The position numbers were made by a program, and so were the translations under genes. 64,000 bases of DNA from Clostridioides sp. ES-S-0010-02 (GTDB lineage Bacteria > Bacillota > Clostridia > Peptostreptococcales > Peptostreptococcaceae), in the NCBI GenBank assembly GCA_020641055.1, contig CP067345.1, positions 1,109,317 to 1,173,316 on the forward strand, written 5' to 3'. Position 1 is the first letter of the stretch, and each line of letters begins with the position of its first letter. The notes below the pieces were generated by a model. It was not told the origin of the DNA. It saw only the letters and a program-made list of their open reading frames with translations, and searched no databases. This document shows positions 54,295 through 62,779 of the stretch, piece after piece.

Positions 54295-54354
54295 AAATAT
54301 CAATGTAATTTTTGATAAAATAAATTTATTTATATAAAAATTACATTGATATTT
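54295..54354. terminator. Perfect 19-base inverted repeat, bidirectional terminator
   Basis: Arms at 54295-54313 and 54336-54354, 19 bases each, perfectly complementary, around a 22-base loop. T-rich on both strands and located between converging genes. Confidence 0.7.
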
Positions 54355-54375
54355 AATAAACATCAATAAAGATAT

Positions 54376-54846
54376 TTATTTTTTTATGATACTCAGTATT
54401 TTGTCCTCTATTTGAGATACATTTTCTGCGGAAATCAAATAAACATATTTACCTGCTTTTTCAACAATAGTACTGTTTGCTATTTCAGAATTGTTTTTTT
54501 CTCCATGTCCTTCTCCAAAAGGTGCTTGAATCATGTCTCTTTTATAATTTTCTAGAGTTTTATAGATTTTATTTACATCGTCAGTTTTTATGACAATGAT
54601 ATCTTCTAGATATAATTTTTCAGAAGAATTGATTACAAAACCTTGTGTAATGTCTTCTTCTACATCGTTAAAATAATTAAATTCTTTTGCATCAAAAAAT
54701 TTTGATTCTTTTATAAGCAAATCAGAAGACTTTAATGCTTTTTCAATTTTTGATGTAGAAACGTTTTTATAATCGCTACTTGAAGAACAACTAACCATTC
54801 CAAAGGATAAGATTATTGAAAAAAACAACATTAAAATTTTTTTCAT
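54376..54846 (-). CDS. Putative lipoprotein, DUF4358-like
   Basis: 156 residues. N-terminal signal with lipobox FGMVSC (Cys at about residue 20) followed by a Ser-rich linker. The mature part of about 130 residues is acidic and has alternating helices and strands, with YLEDIIVIKTDDVNKIYKTL and a C-terminal KYVYLISAENVSQIEDKIL, typical of DUF4358 lipoproteins of clostridia. The role is unknown. It would sit on the outer face of the membrane. GGAGGT precedes the start on this strand. It is transcribed against both neighbours. Confidence 0.82.
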   Translation of the reverse strand: MKKILMLFFSIILSFGMVSCSSSSDYKNVSTSKIEKALKSSDLLIKESKFFDAKEFNYFNDVEEDITQGFVINSSEKLYLEDIIVIKTDDVNKIYKTLENYKRDMIQAPFGEGHGEKNNSEIANSTIVEKAGKYVYLISAENVSQIEDKILSIIKK

Positions 54847-54931
54847 GAGAAACCTCCAAGTTTTTTTAACTCTATCTTAATTTAGTTTACTACATAATTA
54901 TATAAAAATAAATGTATTTAATGTTACAGTT

Positions 54932-54959
54932 TTGATTAATAATGTAAGAATTTGATAAT
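54932..54959 (+). promoter_or_regulatory. Candidate promoter of the UppS-family gene
   Basis: -35 TTGATT (54932-54937), 16-base spacer, -10 GATAAT (54954-54959). Confidence 0.4.
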
Positions 54960-54984
54960 AATACCTATTAAGAGGTGATTAAAA

Positions 54985-55629
54985 ATGAGAGTACCAAAAC
55001 ATGTAGGAATTATCCCAGATGGAAACAGAAGATGGGCAAGTCAAAATGGAATGACAAAGGATAGAGGATATGAAAGTGGAATAAATCCTGGACTAGAATC
55101 TTATAGATTATGTAGAGATTTAGGTTGTGAAGAAGTAACTTTTTATGGATTTACAACTGATAATACAAGACGTCCATCAGTCCAGACAAAAGCGTTTACA
55201 AAAGCATGTATTGATGCAGCAAATATATTGATAGAAGAAGGTGCAGCTTTACTAGTTGTTGGAAACACAAAATCTCCAATGTTCCCAGAAGAATTATTAC
55301 CATATACAAATCGAATTCAAGCTAAAGATGGACAGATAAGAGCAAATTTACTGGTAAATTATGGATGGTATTGGGATTTAAATAATATATCAGGAGTAGA
55401 AAATGTAAATAAGAATAACATACAGGATTACATACAGTCATTTGATGTGTCAAGACTGGATTTGATAATTAGATGGGGAGGAAGACGCAGATTAAGCGGT
55501 TTCTTGCCTGTGCAATCAATTTATGCAGACTTTTATGTTATAGATAATTATTGGCCAGATTTCAAAGGTGATGATATAAAAGATGCCTTTAGTTGGTATG
55601 ATACACAAGATGTCACTTTAGGCGGATAA
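54985..55629 (+). CDS. Divergent undecaprenyl-diphosphate-synthase-family protein
   Basis: 214 residues, about 30 shorter than usual UppS. The N-terminal HVGIIPDGNRRWASQNG keeps the catalytic Asp, and FYGFTTDNTRRP matches the second block. In the C-terminal block, IRWGGRRRLSGFLPVQSIYADF replaces the usual R-T-S/G-G-E-x-R-L-S-N-F and AYAE: the first Glu is Arg and the metal-binding Glu is Asp. The two pyrophosphate-binding Arg remain. So it is a cis-prenyltransferase homologue with an altered site, either short-chain or non-canonical. A normal uppS is expected elsewhere in the genome. AGAGGTG precedes the ATG. Confidence 0.82.
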   Translation: MRVPKHVGIIPDGNRRWASQNGMTKDRGYESGINPGLESYRLCRDLGCEEVTFYGFTTDNTRRPSVQTKAFTKACIDAANILIEEGAALLVVGNTKSPMFPEELLPYTNRIQAKDGQIRANLLVNYGWYWDLNNISGVENVNKNNIQDYIQSFDVSRLDLIIRWGGRRRLSGFLPVQSIYADFYVIDNYWPDFKGDDIKDAFSWYDTQDVTLGG

Positions 55630-55683
55630 TTAAGAAATTTCAGTTTTTAGATTGTAGAGTATTTTAAATTATTGAAAAAAAAA

Positions 55684-55743
55684 CTTCTTGGTGGTAAAAT
55701 AACACTAATAATATGAAAAAATGTAAAAATCTATACCAAGAAG
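55684..55743 (+). promoter_or_regulatory. Inverted repeat reaching the amidase ribosome site
   Basis: CTTCTTGGT (55684-55692) is complementary to ACCAAGAAG (55735-55743), whose end overlaps the AAGGGTG ribosome site of the next gene. The loop is 42 bases. It may fold in the leader and limit translation. Confidence 0.4.
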
Positions 55744-55752
55744 GGTGAAGAA

Positions 55753-56577
55753 ATGTCGAAAAGCAATAATAACAATAATTCAAGAAACAAATCTAAAAAT
55801 ACCAGCTATCTAAATAGAAAAAAAAGAAAAATAAATAAAAAAAAGTTAGTAGTACTGATTTGCTTTACAGCGTTATTTTTATTTATTGCATTTAAGGCTA
55901 CTCAAGGTGTAGTAGCTTTGGTCAAAGGGATGGATAAAAATAATAAAGCAAATCAACAACAAAAAGTTGACTCAGAACAATTTGACCTTGGTGATGAAAA
56001 CGAAAATAAAAACAAAAAATATACTGTATTTATAGACCCAGGTCATGGAGGAAATGATAAAGGAACTCAAAGTAAAACTAGTAACAGATATGAAAAAGAC
56101 CTTACTTTACAAATTTCAAAGAAATTAGCAAATAAATTAGCTAAGCAAAAGGACATTCAAGTAGTTGTATCTAGAACTGATGATACATATGTATCATTAA
56201 TGGATAGAGTAAACTTAGCAAAAAATAGCTCTGCTGATGTACTTGTTTCTATACACTTAAATGCAGAAAAAAATGGAAATACAGCAACGGGTATAGAAAC
56301 ATGGTATAGAAATAAAGCTACAGATGGCTCAAAAGAATTTGCACAAACAGTTCAAAGTACAATAGCATCTTATGTTAAAGTAAGGGATAGGGGAATAATT
56401 GAAAATAATTTTGAAGTACTTAGAGAATCAAATATGCCAGCTATATTAATAGAGTGTGGTTTTTTAACAACGCCTTCAGAAGAGCAAAAAATAATAAATG
56501 CGAAATATCAAGAGCAACTTACAGAGGGAATTGTTCAAGGTATACTTTCATATTTGGATTCTAAGGGAAACAAATAA
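55753..56577 (+). CDS. Membrane-anchored N-acetylmuramoyl-L-alanine amidase
   Basis: 274 residues. A basic Asn/Ser/Lys-rich cytoplasmic start, a membrane helix at about 33-53, a linker, and an Amidase_3 domain from about 92. Zinc ligands and catalytic Glu are in VFIDPGHGGNDKGTQS, NRYEKDLTLQ, VSIHLNAEKNG and LIECGFLTTPSEEQ. It cleaves the muramoyl-alanine bond on the outer membrane face. It differs from Cwp6 in being held by a helix instead of CWB2 domains. The leader contains an inverted repeat overlapping the ribosome site. Confidence 0.93.
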   Translation: MSKSNNNNNSRNKSKNTSYLNRKKRKINKKKLVVLICFTALFLFIAFKATQGVVALVKGMDKNNKANQQQKVDSEQFDLGDENENKNKKYTVFIDPGHGGNDKGTQSKTSNRYEKDLTLQISKKLANKLAKQKDIQVVVSRTDDTYVSLMDRVNLAKNSSADVLVSIHLNAEKNGNTATGIETWYRNKATDGSKEFAQTVQSTIASYVKVRDRGIIENNFEVLRESNMPAILIECGFLTTPSEEQKIINAKYQEQLTEGIVQGILSYLDSKGNK

Positions 56578-56675
56578 TTTAATTATTATCTAAATGTAAA
56601 AGTTAAATTAAAAATGCAAAGGTGTGAATTATATTAAAAGTATGATTTCATACTGAAAAGATTATTTAGATTCAA

Positions 56676-56728
56676 GAACTATGAAACTACAGACTGTTTT
56701 ATGTATGTCTGTCTTCATAGTTTTTTTT
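56676..56728 (+). terminator. Terminator after the amidase gene
   Basis: AACTATGAA... / ...TTCATAGTT stem, extended inside by ACAGAC / GTCTGT, then a run of eight T. Confidence 0.85.
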
Positions 56729-56809
56729 GTCAAAATTAGTTGGTATTTGAAAAAAATAGAGAAATAAAATCGTAGAAATAGAGTTATTTATATGTGATTT
56801 TAAGTTAGA

Positions 56810-56838
56810 TTGATTTACTAGCAATTGTGCCTTATAAT
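56810..56838 (+). promoter_or_regulatory. Promoter of the EAL gene
   Basis: -35 TTGATT (56810-56815), 17-base spacer, -10 TATAAT (56833-56838). The rest of the 325-base gap holds the upstream terminator and nothing else I can see. Confidence 0.6.
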
Positions 56839-56902
56839 TAATATATAATATAAAAAAAGTTTGATTGTAAAATAATTTAAAAAATAATATAGGGGAATTT
56901 AT

Positions 56903-58453
56903 ATGAATAAAAAAAGTATAATGAAAATTTGTTGGTTAAATAAAATAGTTTTTATTATAATTGGTGTTTTGGGAATAGTTTTACTTACAAAGCATATTGG
57001 AATAGACATTAAGAGTCAAATTTTGCTTTTATTAATCTTATTTAGCATAAGTATGTTTATTTCATACCTTAAGGTTAAGGCATATGAAGACGAAATTAAT
57101 TTAGATATCACAAGTAATTTGGATAAACTTATAAACATCACTAAGGATGATGACTTTTTACAACATATTCAAAGTTATATATTTGCTAATAAGAGAGAAA
57201 ATTGTGTGTTAGCATGCTTTGATTTATGCAGACTTAAACTTATAAATGAGATATATGGTTATAAGCTAGGGGATGAAGCATTAGACAATATCTCAAACAA
57301 CTTAAAAAATTATTTTGGAAATGAAGCTATTTATGGAAAGTTAAAAAGCGATGTCTTTTTATTAATAATAAAACTTGAAGATAGAGATGAAAAGATTCCT
57401 AATTTGGCAAACCTTATTAAAAATAAAATTGTGACCTTGAGTCAGATAGATAGTTTTAAAATGAATATAAACATTGAAGCTTCTATTGGTATTTATAAAT
57501 TTAATAATGATGAAATTGACATAAAAAAAGCCATAGATAATGCTGATATGGCAAGAATTAAATCAAAAGGATTAAAGCATATAGAATATGTTGAATTTGA
57601 TGATGCTATGGAAAAAGAAATAAAATCACTTATGAAAATAGAACAAGATTTATTTTTAGCTATTAAAAACAAAGAGTTCATAATTCACTACCAACCTAAA
57701 TTTGATTCAAGTACAAATAAAATTATAGGTTCAGAAGCATTAATAAGATGGATTCATCCAACCTTAGGTATGGTTGCTCCAAATAATTTTATACCTATAG
57801 CTGAGAAAAGTGGTTTGATAAATAATATTGGTAGATGGGTGATTGAAGAAGTTTTTATTACTATTGATAAATGGATTTCAGAAGGGATAAATGTTTTACC
57901 AGTTTCAATAAATTTATCTAGAGTAGAACTTTATAAGAATGATTTAGTAGATTTTTTTAAGTCGATGTTTGATACATATAATGTTCCTAGAAAACTTGTA
58001 GAAATAGAAATAACAGAAACAACAGCTTTAAATGATGTAAAATTTATTAGTGAGAGACTTTATGAAATTAAATCTTTAGGTATGAATATATCATTGGATG
58101 ACTTTGGCATAGGGAACTCAAATTTTATCAATCTTAAGGGGATACCAGTAGATGTTATAAAAATTGATAGGTCACTTATATTAGATATAGTAACCAACTC
58201 AAAAACAAAGGTTATGATAAAAGCCATTGTTAATCTTTCGCACGATTTAAATTTAGCTGTTATATGTGAAGGTGTAGAGGATATGGAACAAGTTAAAGTT
58301 TTAAATAATATGGGATGTAATTTTATACAAGGTTATGTATTTTCTAAGCCAATAGAAGAATGTAGTTACAAGGAACTTCTTACTGGAAGAAGTAATATAA
58401 GTTTAGAAGAGAGTCTTTTGAAAGAATATATGGCAGTTGAGGAGGTGGAATAA
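56903..58453 (+). CDS. Cyclic-di-GMP phosphodiesterase with degenerate GGDEF and EAL domains
   Basis: 516 residues: two membrane helices (about 12-55), a GGDEF-like domain (about 95-235) in which the GGDEF loop reads KSDVF and so cannot make c-di-GMP, and a full EAL domain (about 250-505). The EAL domain keeps its metal and catalytic residues: SEALIRW, NLSRVE, EITETTALND, LDDFGIGNSN, VIKIDRSL and CEGVED. It should hydrolyse c-di-GMP, with the degenerate domain perhaps sensing GTP. In C. difficile c-di-GMP controls motility, toxin and adhesion genes. Its stop overlaps the Rrf2 gene. Confidence 0.92.
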   Translation: MNKKSIMKICWLNKIVFIIIGVLGIVLLTKHIGIDIKSQILLLLILFSISMFISYLKVKAYEDEINLDITSNLDKLINITKDDDFLQHIQSYIFANKRENCVLACFDLCRLKLINEIYGYKLGDEALDNISNNLKNYFGNEAIYGKLKSDVFLLIIKLEDRDEKIPNLANLIKNKIVTLSQIDSFKMNINIEASIGIYKFNNDEIDIKKAIDNADMARIKSKGLKHIEYVEFDDAMEKEIKSLMKIEQDLFLAIKNKEFIIHYQPKFDSSTNKIIGSEALIRWIHPTLGMVAPNNFIPIAEKSGLINNIGRWVIEEVFITIDKWISEGINVLPVSINLSRVELYKNDLVDFFKSMFDTYNVPRKLVEIEITETTALNDVKFISERLYEIKSLGMNISLDDFGIGNSNFINLKGIPVDVIKIDRSLILDIVTNSKTKVMIKAIVNLSHDLNLAVICEGVEDMEQVKVLNNMGCNFIQGYVFSKPIEECSYKELLTGRSNISLEESLLKEYMAVEEVE

Positions 58454-58851
58454 TGATTTCAGAAGACGTAGATTATGCAATAAGAATTGTAAGAGCTATA
58501 TTTAATAATGGAGAAAATAATCCAATAGATGTCAAAACAATATTAAAGAATGAAGATATACCAATATTAACACTATATAAACTACTTAGAAAACTTTGTG
58601 CAAATAATTTACTTACTTTTAATAAAGAAGATGGAAAGAAATACATGTTAAATGTATCATTGGATACAATAAGTTTGAGAACAATTGTAGAAATAATTGA
58701 TGGGAAAATATATATAAATAAATGTACTAGATATGTATCTAATTGTAGTAATTGTTTAAAAGGTTGCAAGGTAAATCAGGAATTACTAGAGATAGAAAAA
58801 GAAATCTATAAACTTTTATCAAGAAAATCTATAAGACAGATATTAGAATAA
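58453..58851 (+). CDS. Rrf2-family transcription regulator
   Basis: 132 residues. N-terminal winged-helix DNA-binding part with the Rrf2 opening MISEDVDYAIRIVRAIF and helix-turn-helix around residues 25-50 (DIPILTLYKLLRKL). Four Cys in CTRYVSNCSNCLKGC (about residues 93-107) are placed as in Rrf2 proteins that bind an iron-sulfur cluster. The ATG overlaps the last bases of the EAL gene, so the two are coupled, and camA starts 40 bases downstream. It may sense redox or iron state and regulate its own operon; target genes are unknown. Confidence 0.88.
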   Translation: MISEDVDYAIRIVRAIFNNGENNPIDVKTILKNEDIPILTLYKLLRKLCANNLLTFNKEDGKKYMLNVSLDTISLRTIVEIIDGKIYINKCTRYVSNCSNCLKGCKVNQELLEIEKEIYKLLSRKSIRQILE

Positions 58852-58858
58852 TAAATTT

Positions 58859-58871
58859 TTAGCTTAGCTAA
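58859..58871. promoter_or_regulatory. Small palindrome before camA
   Basis: TTAGCT-T-AGCTAA, a 13-base dyad between the Rrf2 stop and the camA ribosome site; a possible operator. Confidence 0.3.
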
Positions 58872-58890
58872 TAGTTGGAGGTTTTCAGTT

Positions 58891-60624
58891 ATGGATGATA
58901 TATCTCAAGATAATTTTCTATTATCTAAAGAGTATGAGAATAGTTTAGATGTAGATACTAAAAAAGCAGGTGGAATATACTATACACCTAAAATCATTGT
59001 CGATTATATTGTTAAAAAAACCTTGAGAAATCACGATATAATTAAAAATCCATATCCGAGAATTCTTGACATATCTTGTGGATGTGGGAACTTTCTTTTA
59101 GAAGTATATGATATTTTATATGACTTATTTGAAAAAAATATTTATGAATTAAAAAATAAATATGATGAAAATTATTGGCAGATTGATAATATACACAATC
59201 ATATATTGAACTATTGTATATATGGTGCTGATATCGATGAAAATGCTATAAATATACTAAAGGATAGCTTAAAAAACAAAAAGACAACGAATGATTTAGA
59301 AGATGAAGGTATTAAAATCAACCTATTTTGTTGTGATAGTCTAAAGAAAAACTGGCGATATAAGTTTGATTACATAGTTGGTAATCCTCCGTATATTGGA
59401 CATAAAAAACTTGAAAAAAAATATAAAAAATTTCTTTTAGAAAAGTACAGTGAAGTTTATAAAGATAAAGCTGACTTATATTTTTGTTTTTATAAAAAGA
59501 TTATAGATATCTTAAAATGTGGAGGAACTGGAAGTGTTATAACGCCGAGATATTTCTTAGAAAGTTTGTCAGGAAAAGATTTGAGAGATTATATTAAGTC
59601 AAATGTTAATATTAAAGAAATAGTAGATTTTTTGGGTGCAAATATATTTAAAAATATAGGTGTTTCTAGTTGTATTCTTACTTTTAATAAAAAAAAATTG
59701 AATGATACGCCTATAGATATATTTAGAATAAAGAATGAAGATGTATCTATAAATAAATTTGAAACACTAGAAGAACTTTTAAATAGTAGTAAATTTGAAT
59801 ATTTTAATATAAATCAAAACTTGCTTTCTGATGAATGGATAATTGTAAATAAGGATAATGAATCTTTTTATAATAAAATACAAGAAAAAGGTAAATATAG
59901 CCTAGAAGACATAGCTGTAAGCTTTCAAGGCATAATTACAGGATGTGATAAGGCTTTTATTTTAAGTGAAGGGGATTTAAAATTAAATTTTGTAGATGAG
60001 AAGCTTTTAAAAGATTGGATAAAAAGCAAAAATATAAACAAGTATGTAGTAGAGAAAAGTAAATATAAGTTAATATACTCAAATGATATAGATGACGAGG
60101 TTAAAAACAAAAAAATACTTGATGAAATTATAGGTGTGTATAAGACTAAATTAGAAAACAGAAGAGAATGTAAAAGTGGAATAAGAAAGTGGTATGAGCT
60201 TCAATGGGGTAGAGAAAAGCTTTTTTTCGAAAGAAAAAAGATAATGTATCCATATAAATCCAAAGAAAATAGGTTTGCTATAGATTATGATAATAATTTT
60301 TCAAGTGCAGATGTATATTCTTTTTTCATAAAAGATGAGTATTTAGATAAATTTTCATATGAATATTTAGTTGGAATTTTAAATTCTAGTGTATATGATA
60401 AATACTTTAAAATAACAGCTAAAAAAATGAGTAAAAATATATATGATTATTATCCTAATAAGGTTATGAAGATAAGAATTTTTAGAGATAATAATTATGA
60501 AGCAATAGAGGATTTATCAAAACAAATAATATCAATTTTATTAAATGAAACAATAGACAAAGACAGAGTAGAAAAATTGCAGATAAAAATAGATAAATTA
60601 GTAATAGATTCTTTGGGAATATAA
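58891..60624 (+). CDS. camA: CamA solitary DNA adenine methyltransferase
   Basis: 577 residues, the length of CamA, which methylates the last A of CAAAAA and is conserved across C. difficile. S-adenosylmethionine motif I is ILDISCGCGNFLLEVY (from residue 58), and the catalytic motif IV is NPPY at 165-168 in IVGNPPYIGHKKL. The C-terminal part (about 330-577) is a TaqI/Eco57I-type target recognition region, with LQWGREKLFFERKKIMYPYK near 435. There is no restriction gene beside it. GGAGG stands before the ATG. In published work, loss of CamA lowers sporulation. Confidence 0.95.
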   Translation: MDDISQDNFLLSKEYENSLDVDTKKAGGIYYTPKIIVDYIVKKTLRNHDIIKNPYPRILDISCGCGNFLLEVYDILYDLFEKNIYELKNKYDENYWQIDNIHNHILNYCIYGADIDENAINILKDSLKNKKTTNDLEDEGIKINLFCCDSLKKNWRYKFDYIVGNPPYIGHKKLEKKYKKFLLEKYSEVYKDKADLYFCFYKKIIDILKCGGTGSVITPRYFLESLSGKDLRDYIKSNVNIKEIVDFLGANIFKNIGVSSCILTFNKKKLNDTPIDIFRIKNEDVSINKFETLEELLNSSKFEYFNINQNLLSDEWIIVNKDNESFYNKIQEKGKYSLEDIAVSFQGIITGCDKAFILSEGDLKLNFVDEKLLKDWIKSKNINKYVVEKSKYKLIYSNDIDDEVKNKKILDEIIGVYKTKLENRRECKSGIRKWYELQWGREKLFFERKKIMYPYKSKENRFAIDYDNNFSSADVYSFFIKDEYLDKFSYEYLVGILNSSVYDKYFKITAKKMSKNIYDYYPNKVMKIRIFRDNNYEAIEDLSKQIISILLNETIDKDRVEKLQIKIDKLVIDSLGI

Positions 60625-60698
60625 ATAAGTATGGATATGAAAAAATATGTTGAATGTTAATAATTTATCTAAATTGATAAAGAAAAAGTTAACCATAT

Positions 60699-60736
60699 AA
60701 AAAATATTAAAAATATATACTTTTGAATATTTTTTT
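60699..60736 (+). terminator. Weak terminator after camA
   Basis: A/T-only stem AAAAATATT / AATATTTTT extended by AAAA / TTTT with one mismatch, followed by T. Confidence 0.45.
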
Positions 60737-60795
60737 GATAAAATAAAAATAAATTTGTACAATTTTATTTTTCTCCAATAGCTAAAAGTAGTTTT

Positions 60796-60824
60796 TTGAA
60801 TTAATATTTGCTGAGGAATATAAA
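60796..60824 (+). promoter_or_regulatory. Promoter of the patatin-like gene
   Basis: -35 TTGAAT (60796-60801), 17-base spacer, -10 TATAAA (60819-60824). Confidence 0.55.
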
Positions 60825-60854
60825 TTAGGAACGCTTTAAATAGTAGGTGATAAT

Positions 60855-62066
60855 ATGAAAGGATTAGTTTTAGAAGGTGGAGGAACAAAAGGAGCTTATC
60901 AAATAGGTGCGTATAAAGCTTTAAGAGAACTTGGTATAGAATTTCAAGGAGTAACAGGAACATCAATTGGGGCTTTGAATGGAGCATATATAATTCAAAA
61001 CGATATTGAGGTAATGGAAGATATATGGCTAAACTATGATTATACTCATTTTATGAATATTGACAAAGAAAGCTATGAGAGATTTAAAAATGTAGATTTT
61101 ACTACGAAAAATATCAATGCAGTTTTTGAACTTATAAATAAAGCCAGAAAAAATGAAGGTATAGATATAAGCCCATTAAGACACTTGATGGAAACTACAT
61201 TAAATGAAGATATAATAAGAAAATCAAAAAAAGACTTTGGACTTGTTACGGTTTGGTGGGATAAAAAAATTAATCCTCATCCATTGTATATAGAAGATAT
61301 GCCACAAGGTAGATTGGTTGATTATTTAATTGCTAGTTCTAGTTTGCCTATTTTCCAAACAAATGTAATGGATGATAAATTGTATTTGGATGGAATGTTT
61401 TGTGATAATATGCCAATAGGGCTTTTAGAAGATAAAGGATATGAAGATGTTGTTGTAATTAGGTTAATTGATGATTTTCTTGGAAAAATGAACCTAAATA
61501 AACATCAAAATATAAATATAAAAACCATAATACCATCAGAATATTTAGGCGGTTCTCTTAATAAAGATAGAGATAATGTAGAAAAAAATATTCGATTAGG
61601 ATATTTAGATACCATGAAAGCTTATGAAAGATGCGATGGTATTAAGTATTACTTTGATGTAGAGTATAAGTATGATGAAGAGTATTGTTTTGATAGATTT
61701 AGAAGAATGAGTAATGAAACAATACAATGTATTTGTAACTTATTGAATATAAAAAGAGATGTTTCGCTTAGAACTGTTATGGAAAATGTAATACCAAAGC
61801 TTGGTGAGACACTTGGTTTACCCAAAAATTTTTCATATAAAGATTTATTTTACTGTGTATATGAGAAAAAACTTGAAGAAAATAGTATAAATAGGGTAAA
61901 ATTATATGATTTTAATAAGGTTATAGATGTTGTAAATACAAATATTGATTCTAATAAGAATTTAGCATCAAATTTTGAAATTAGACCTAAAATCAGTATT
62001 AAAAAGAACAAAAACACAAAATTATTGACAAATTGTATTATAAAAGACTTAAAAAGTCAAAGTTAA
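60855..62066 (+). CDS. Patatin-like phospholipase
   Basis: 403 residues. The patatin fold covers about 1-200: oxyanion loop LEGGGTKGAYQIGAYKAL, nucleophile S37 in GTSIGALNGAY, and the dyad Asp D179 in LDGMFCDNMP. Family enzymes cut acyl groups from phospholipids. The C-terminal half is unusual for short bacterial patatins and is helical and basic, with a Lys-rich tail. No signal peptide, so it works inside the cell. AGGTGA precedes the ATG. The gene lies between camA and ptsH with its own promoter. Confidence 0.92.
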   Translation: MKGLVLEGGGTKGAYQIGAYKALRELGIEFQGVTGTSIGALNGAYIIQNDIEVMEDIWLNYDYTHFMNIDKESYERFKNVDFTTKNINAVFELINKARKNEGIDISPLRHLMETTLNEDIIRKSKKDFGLVTVWWDKKINPHPLYIEDMPQGRLVDYLIASSSLPIFQTNVMDDKLYLDGMFCDNMPIGLLEDKGYEDVVVIRLIDDFLGKMNLNKHQNINIKTIIPSEYLGGSLNKDRDNVEKNIRLGYLDTMKAYERCDGIKYYFDVEYKYDEEYCFDRFRRMSNETIQCICNLLNIKRDVSLRTVMENVIPKLGETLGLPKNFSYKDLFYCVYEKKLEENSINRVKLYDFNKVIDVVNTNIDSNKNLASNFEIRPKISIKKNKNTKLLTNCIIKDLKSQS

Positions 62067-62085
62067 ATAAAAAACAAAAAAAAAT

Positions 62086-62126
62086 TTGTAATTATACTCG
62101 AAAAAAGTGTATATTAGTAGTATAAT
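62086..62126 (+). promoter_or_regulatory. Candidate promoter(s) of ptsH
   Basis: TTGTAA (62086-62091), 18-base spacer, TATATT (62110-62115); a better -10, TATAAT at 62121-62126, has only a poor -35. Confidence 0.4.
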
Positions 62127-62135
62127 ATTTTTGTA

Positions 62136-62187
62136 GCACTAGTGGGAACAAAAAATGACCATAGGACAAAAAAGTACCACTAAGTGC
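62136..62187 (+). promoter_or_regulatory. Leader hairpin with imperfect direct repeat before ptsH
   Basis: GCACTAGTGG (62136-62145) pairs with CCACTAAGTGC (62177-62187) with one bulge. The loop holds two imperfect copies of GGAACAAAAAATGACCA and GGACAAAAAAGTACCA, each with a CAAAAA motif (62149, 62167). Not a terminator, since no T-run follows. Confidence 0.45.
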
Positions 62188-62257
62188 CATTAAAGTAAAA
62201 AATAGGAAAACAATTTTAAAAAATATAAAATGTTAGGTTTATAGGAGGATTTAAAAA

Positions 62258-62518
62258 ATGGAAAAAGTAGTTAGTATCAAAAATGCAAGTGGATTACATG
62301 CTAGACCAGCAGGAATGTTTGTTAAGAAGGCTGCTGAGTTTAAATCAACAGTAGAAGTTGTGGCAAAAGACAAAACTGTAAATGCAAAATCAATCATGGG
62401 AATAATGAGTTTAGGTTTAGCTCAAGGAGAAGAATTAAAATTAGTTGTAAATGGAGAAGATGAAGAAGTAGCTTTAGCAGCAATGGTTGAATTAGTTGAA
62501 AGTGGATTTGGAGAGTAG
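62258..62518 (+). CDS. ptsH: Phosphocarrier protein HPr
   Basis: 86 residues. The active His is H14 in ASGLHARPAG, and S45 in AKSIMGIMSLG is the regulatory site phosphorylated by HPr kinase in Firmicutes. It carries phosphate from enzyme I to the sugar-specific PTS enzymes and, as the Ser-phosphorylated form, works with CcpA in carbon catabolite control. AGGAGG precedes the ATG. A strong hairpin separates it from ptsI. Confidence 0.97.
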   Translation: MEKVVSIKNASGLHARPAGMFVKKAAEFKSTVEVVAKDKTVNAKSIMGIMSLGLAQGEELKLVVNGEDEEVALAAMVELVESGFGE

Positions 62519-62572
62519 ATATAATAATTTCTAAAAATTTGGTATTTATAATCTAATCATTGCTTAGAGTAA

Positions 62573-62638
62573 AAGTAACAGAGAAACATTAAAAATATAC
62601 AGACAAAAGTTTGTAAATATTTAGTTTCTTTGTTACTT
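62573..62638 (+). terminator. Hairpin between ptsH and ptsI
   Basis: A 15-base stem, AAGTAACAGAGAAAC / GTTTCTTTGTTACTT with one G-T pair, around a 36-base loop that itself contains ACAAA / TTTGT. The T-run after it is weak, so partial termination is likely. Confidence 0.6.
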
Positions 62639-62779
62639 TCATGTTTATTTAATCAGAAGATTAAGATTATTATTAATTGGGTATGAAAATATAAATATTT
62701 TAAATGATGAAATAAGTAAGATATTTTTAATTATAAATTTGGAATCAAAATACAGAAGATATTTTTAGGAGGTAGGGTT

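Noticed and set aside
56903-58453. Bifunctional diguanylate cyclase/phosphodiesterase
   Set aside because: The GGDEF loop reads KSDVF, so cyclase activity is not expected; only the EAL part is intact.
58891-60624. Type IIG restriction-modification enzyme
   Set aside because: No endonuclease domain or nuclease motif is seen at the N-terminus, and length and NPPY position match the solitary methyltransferase CamA.
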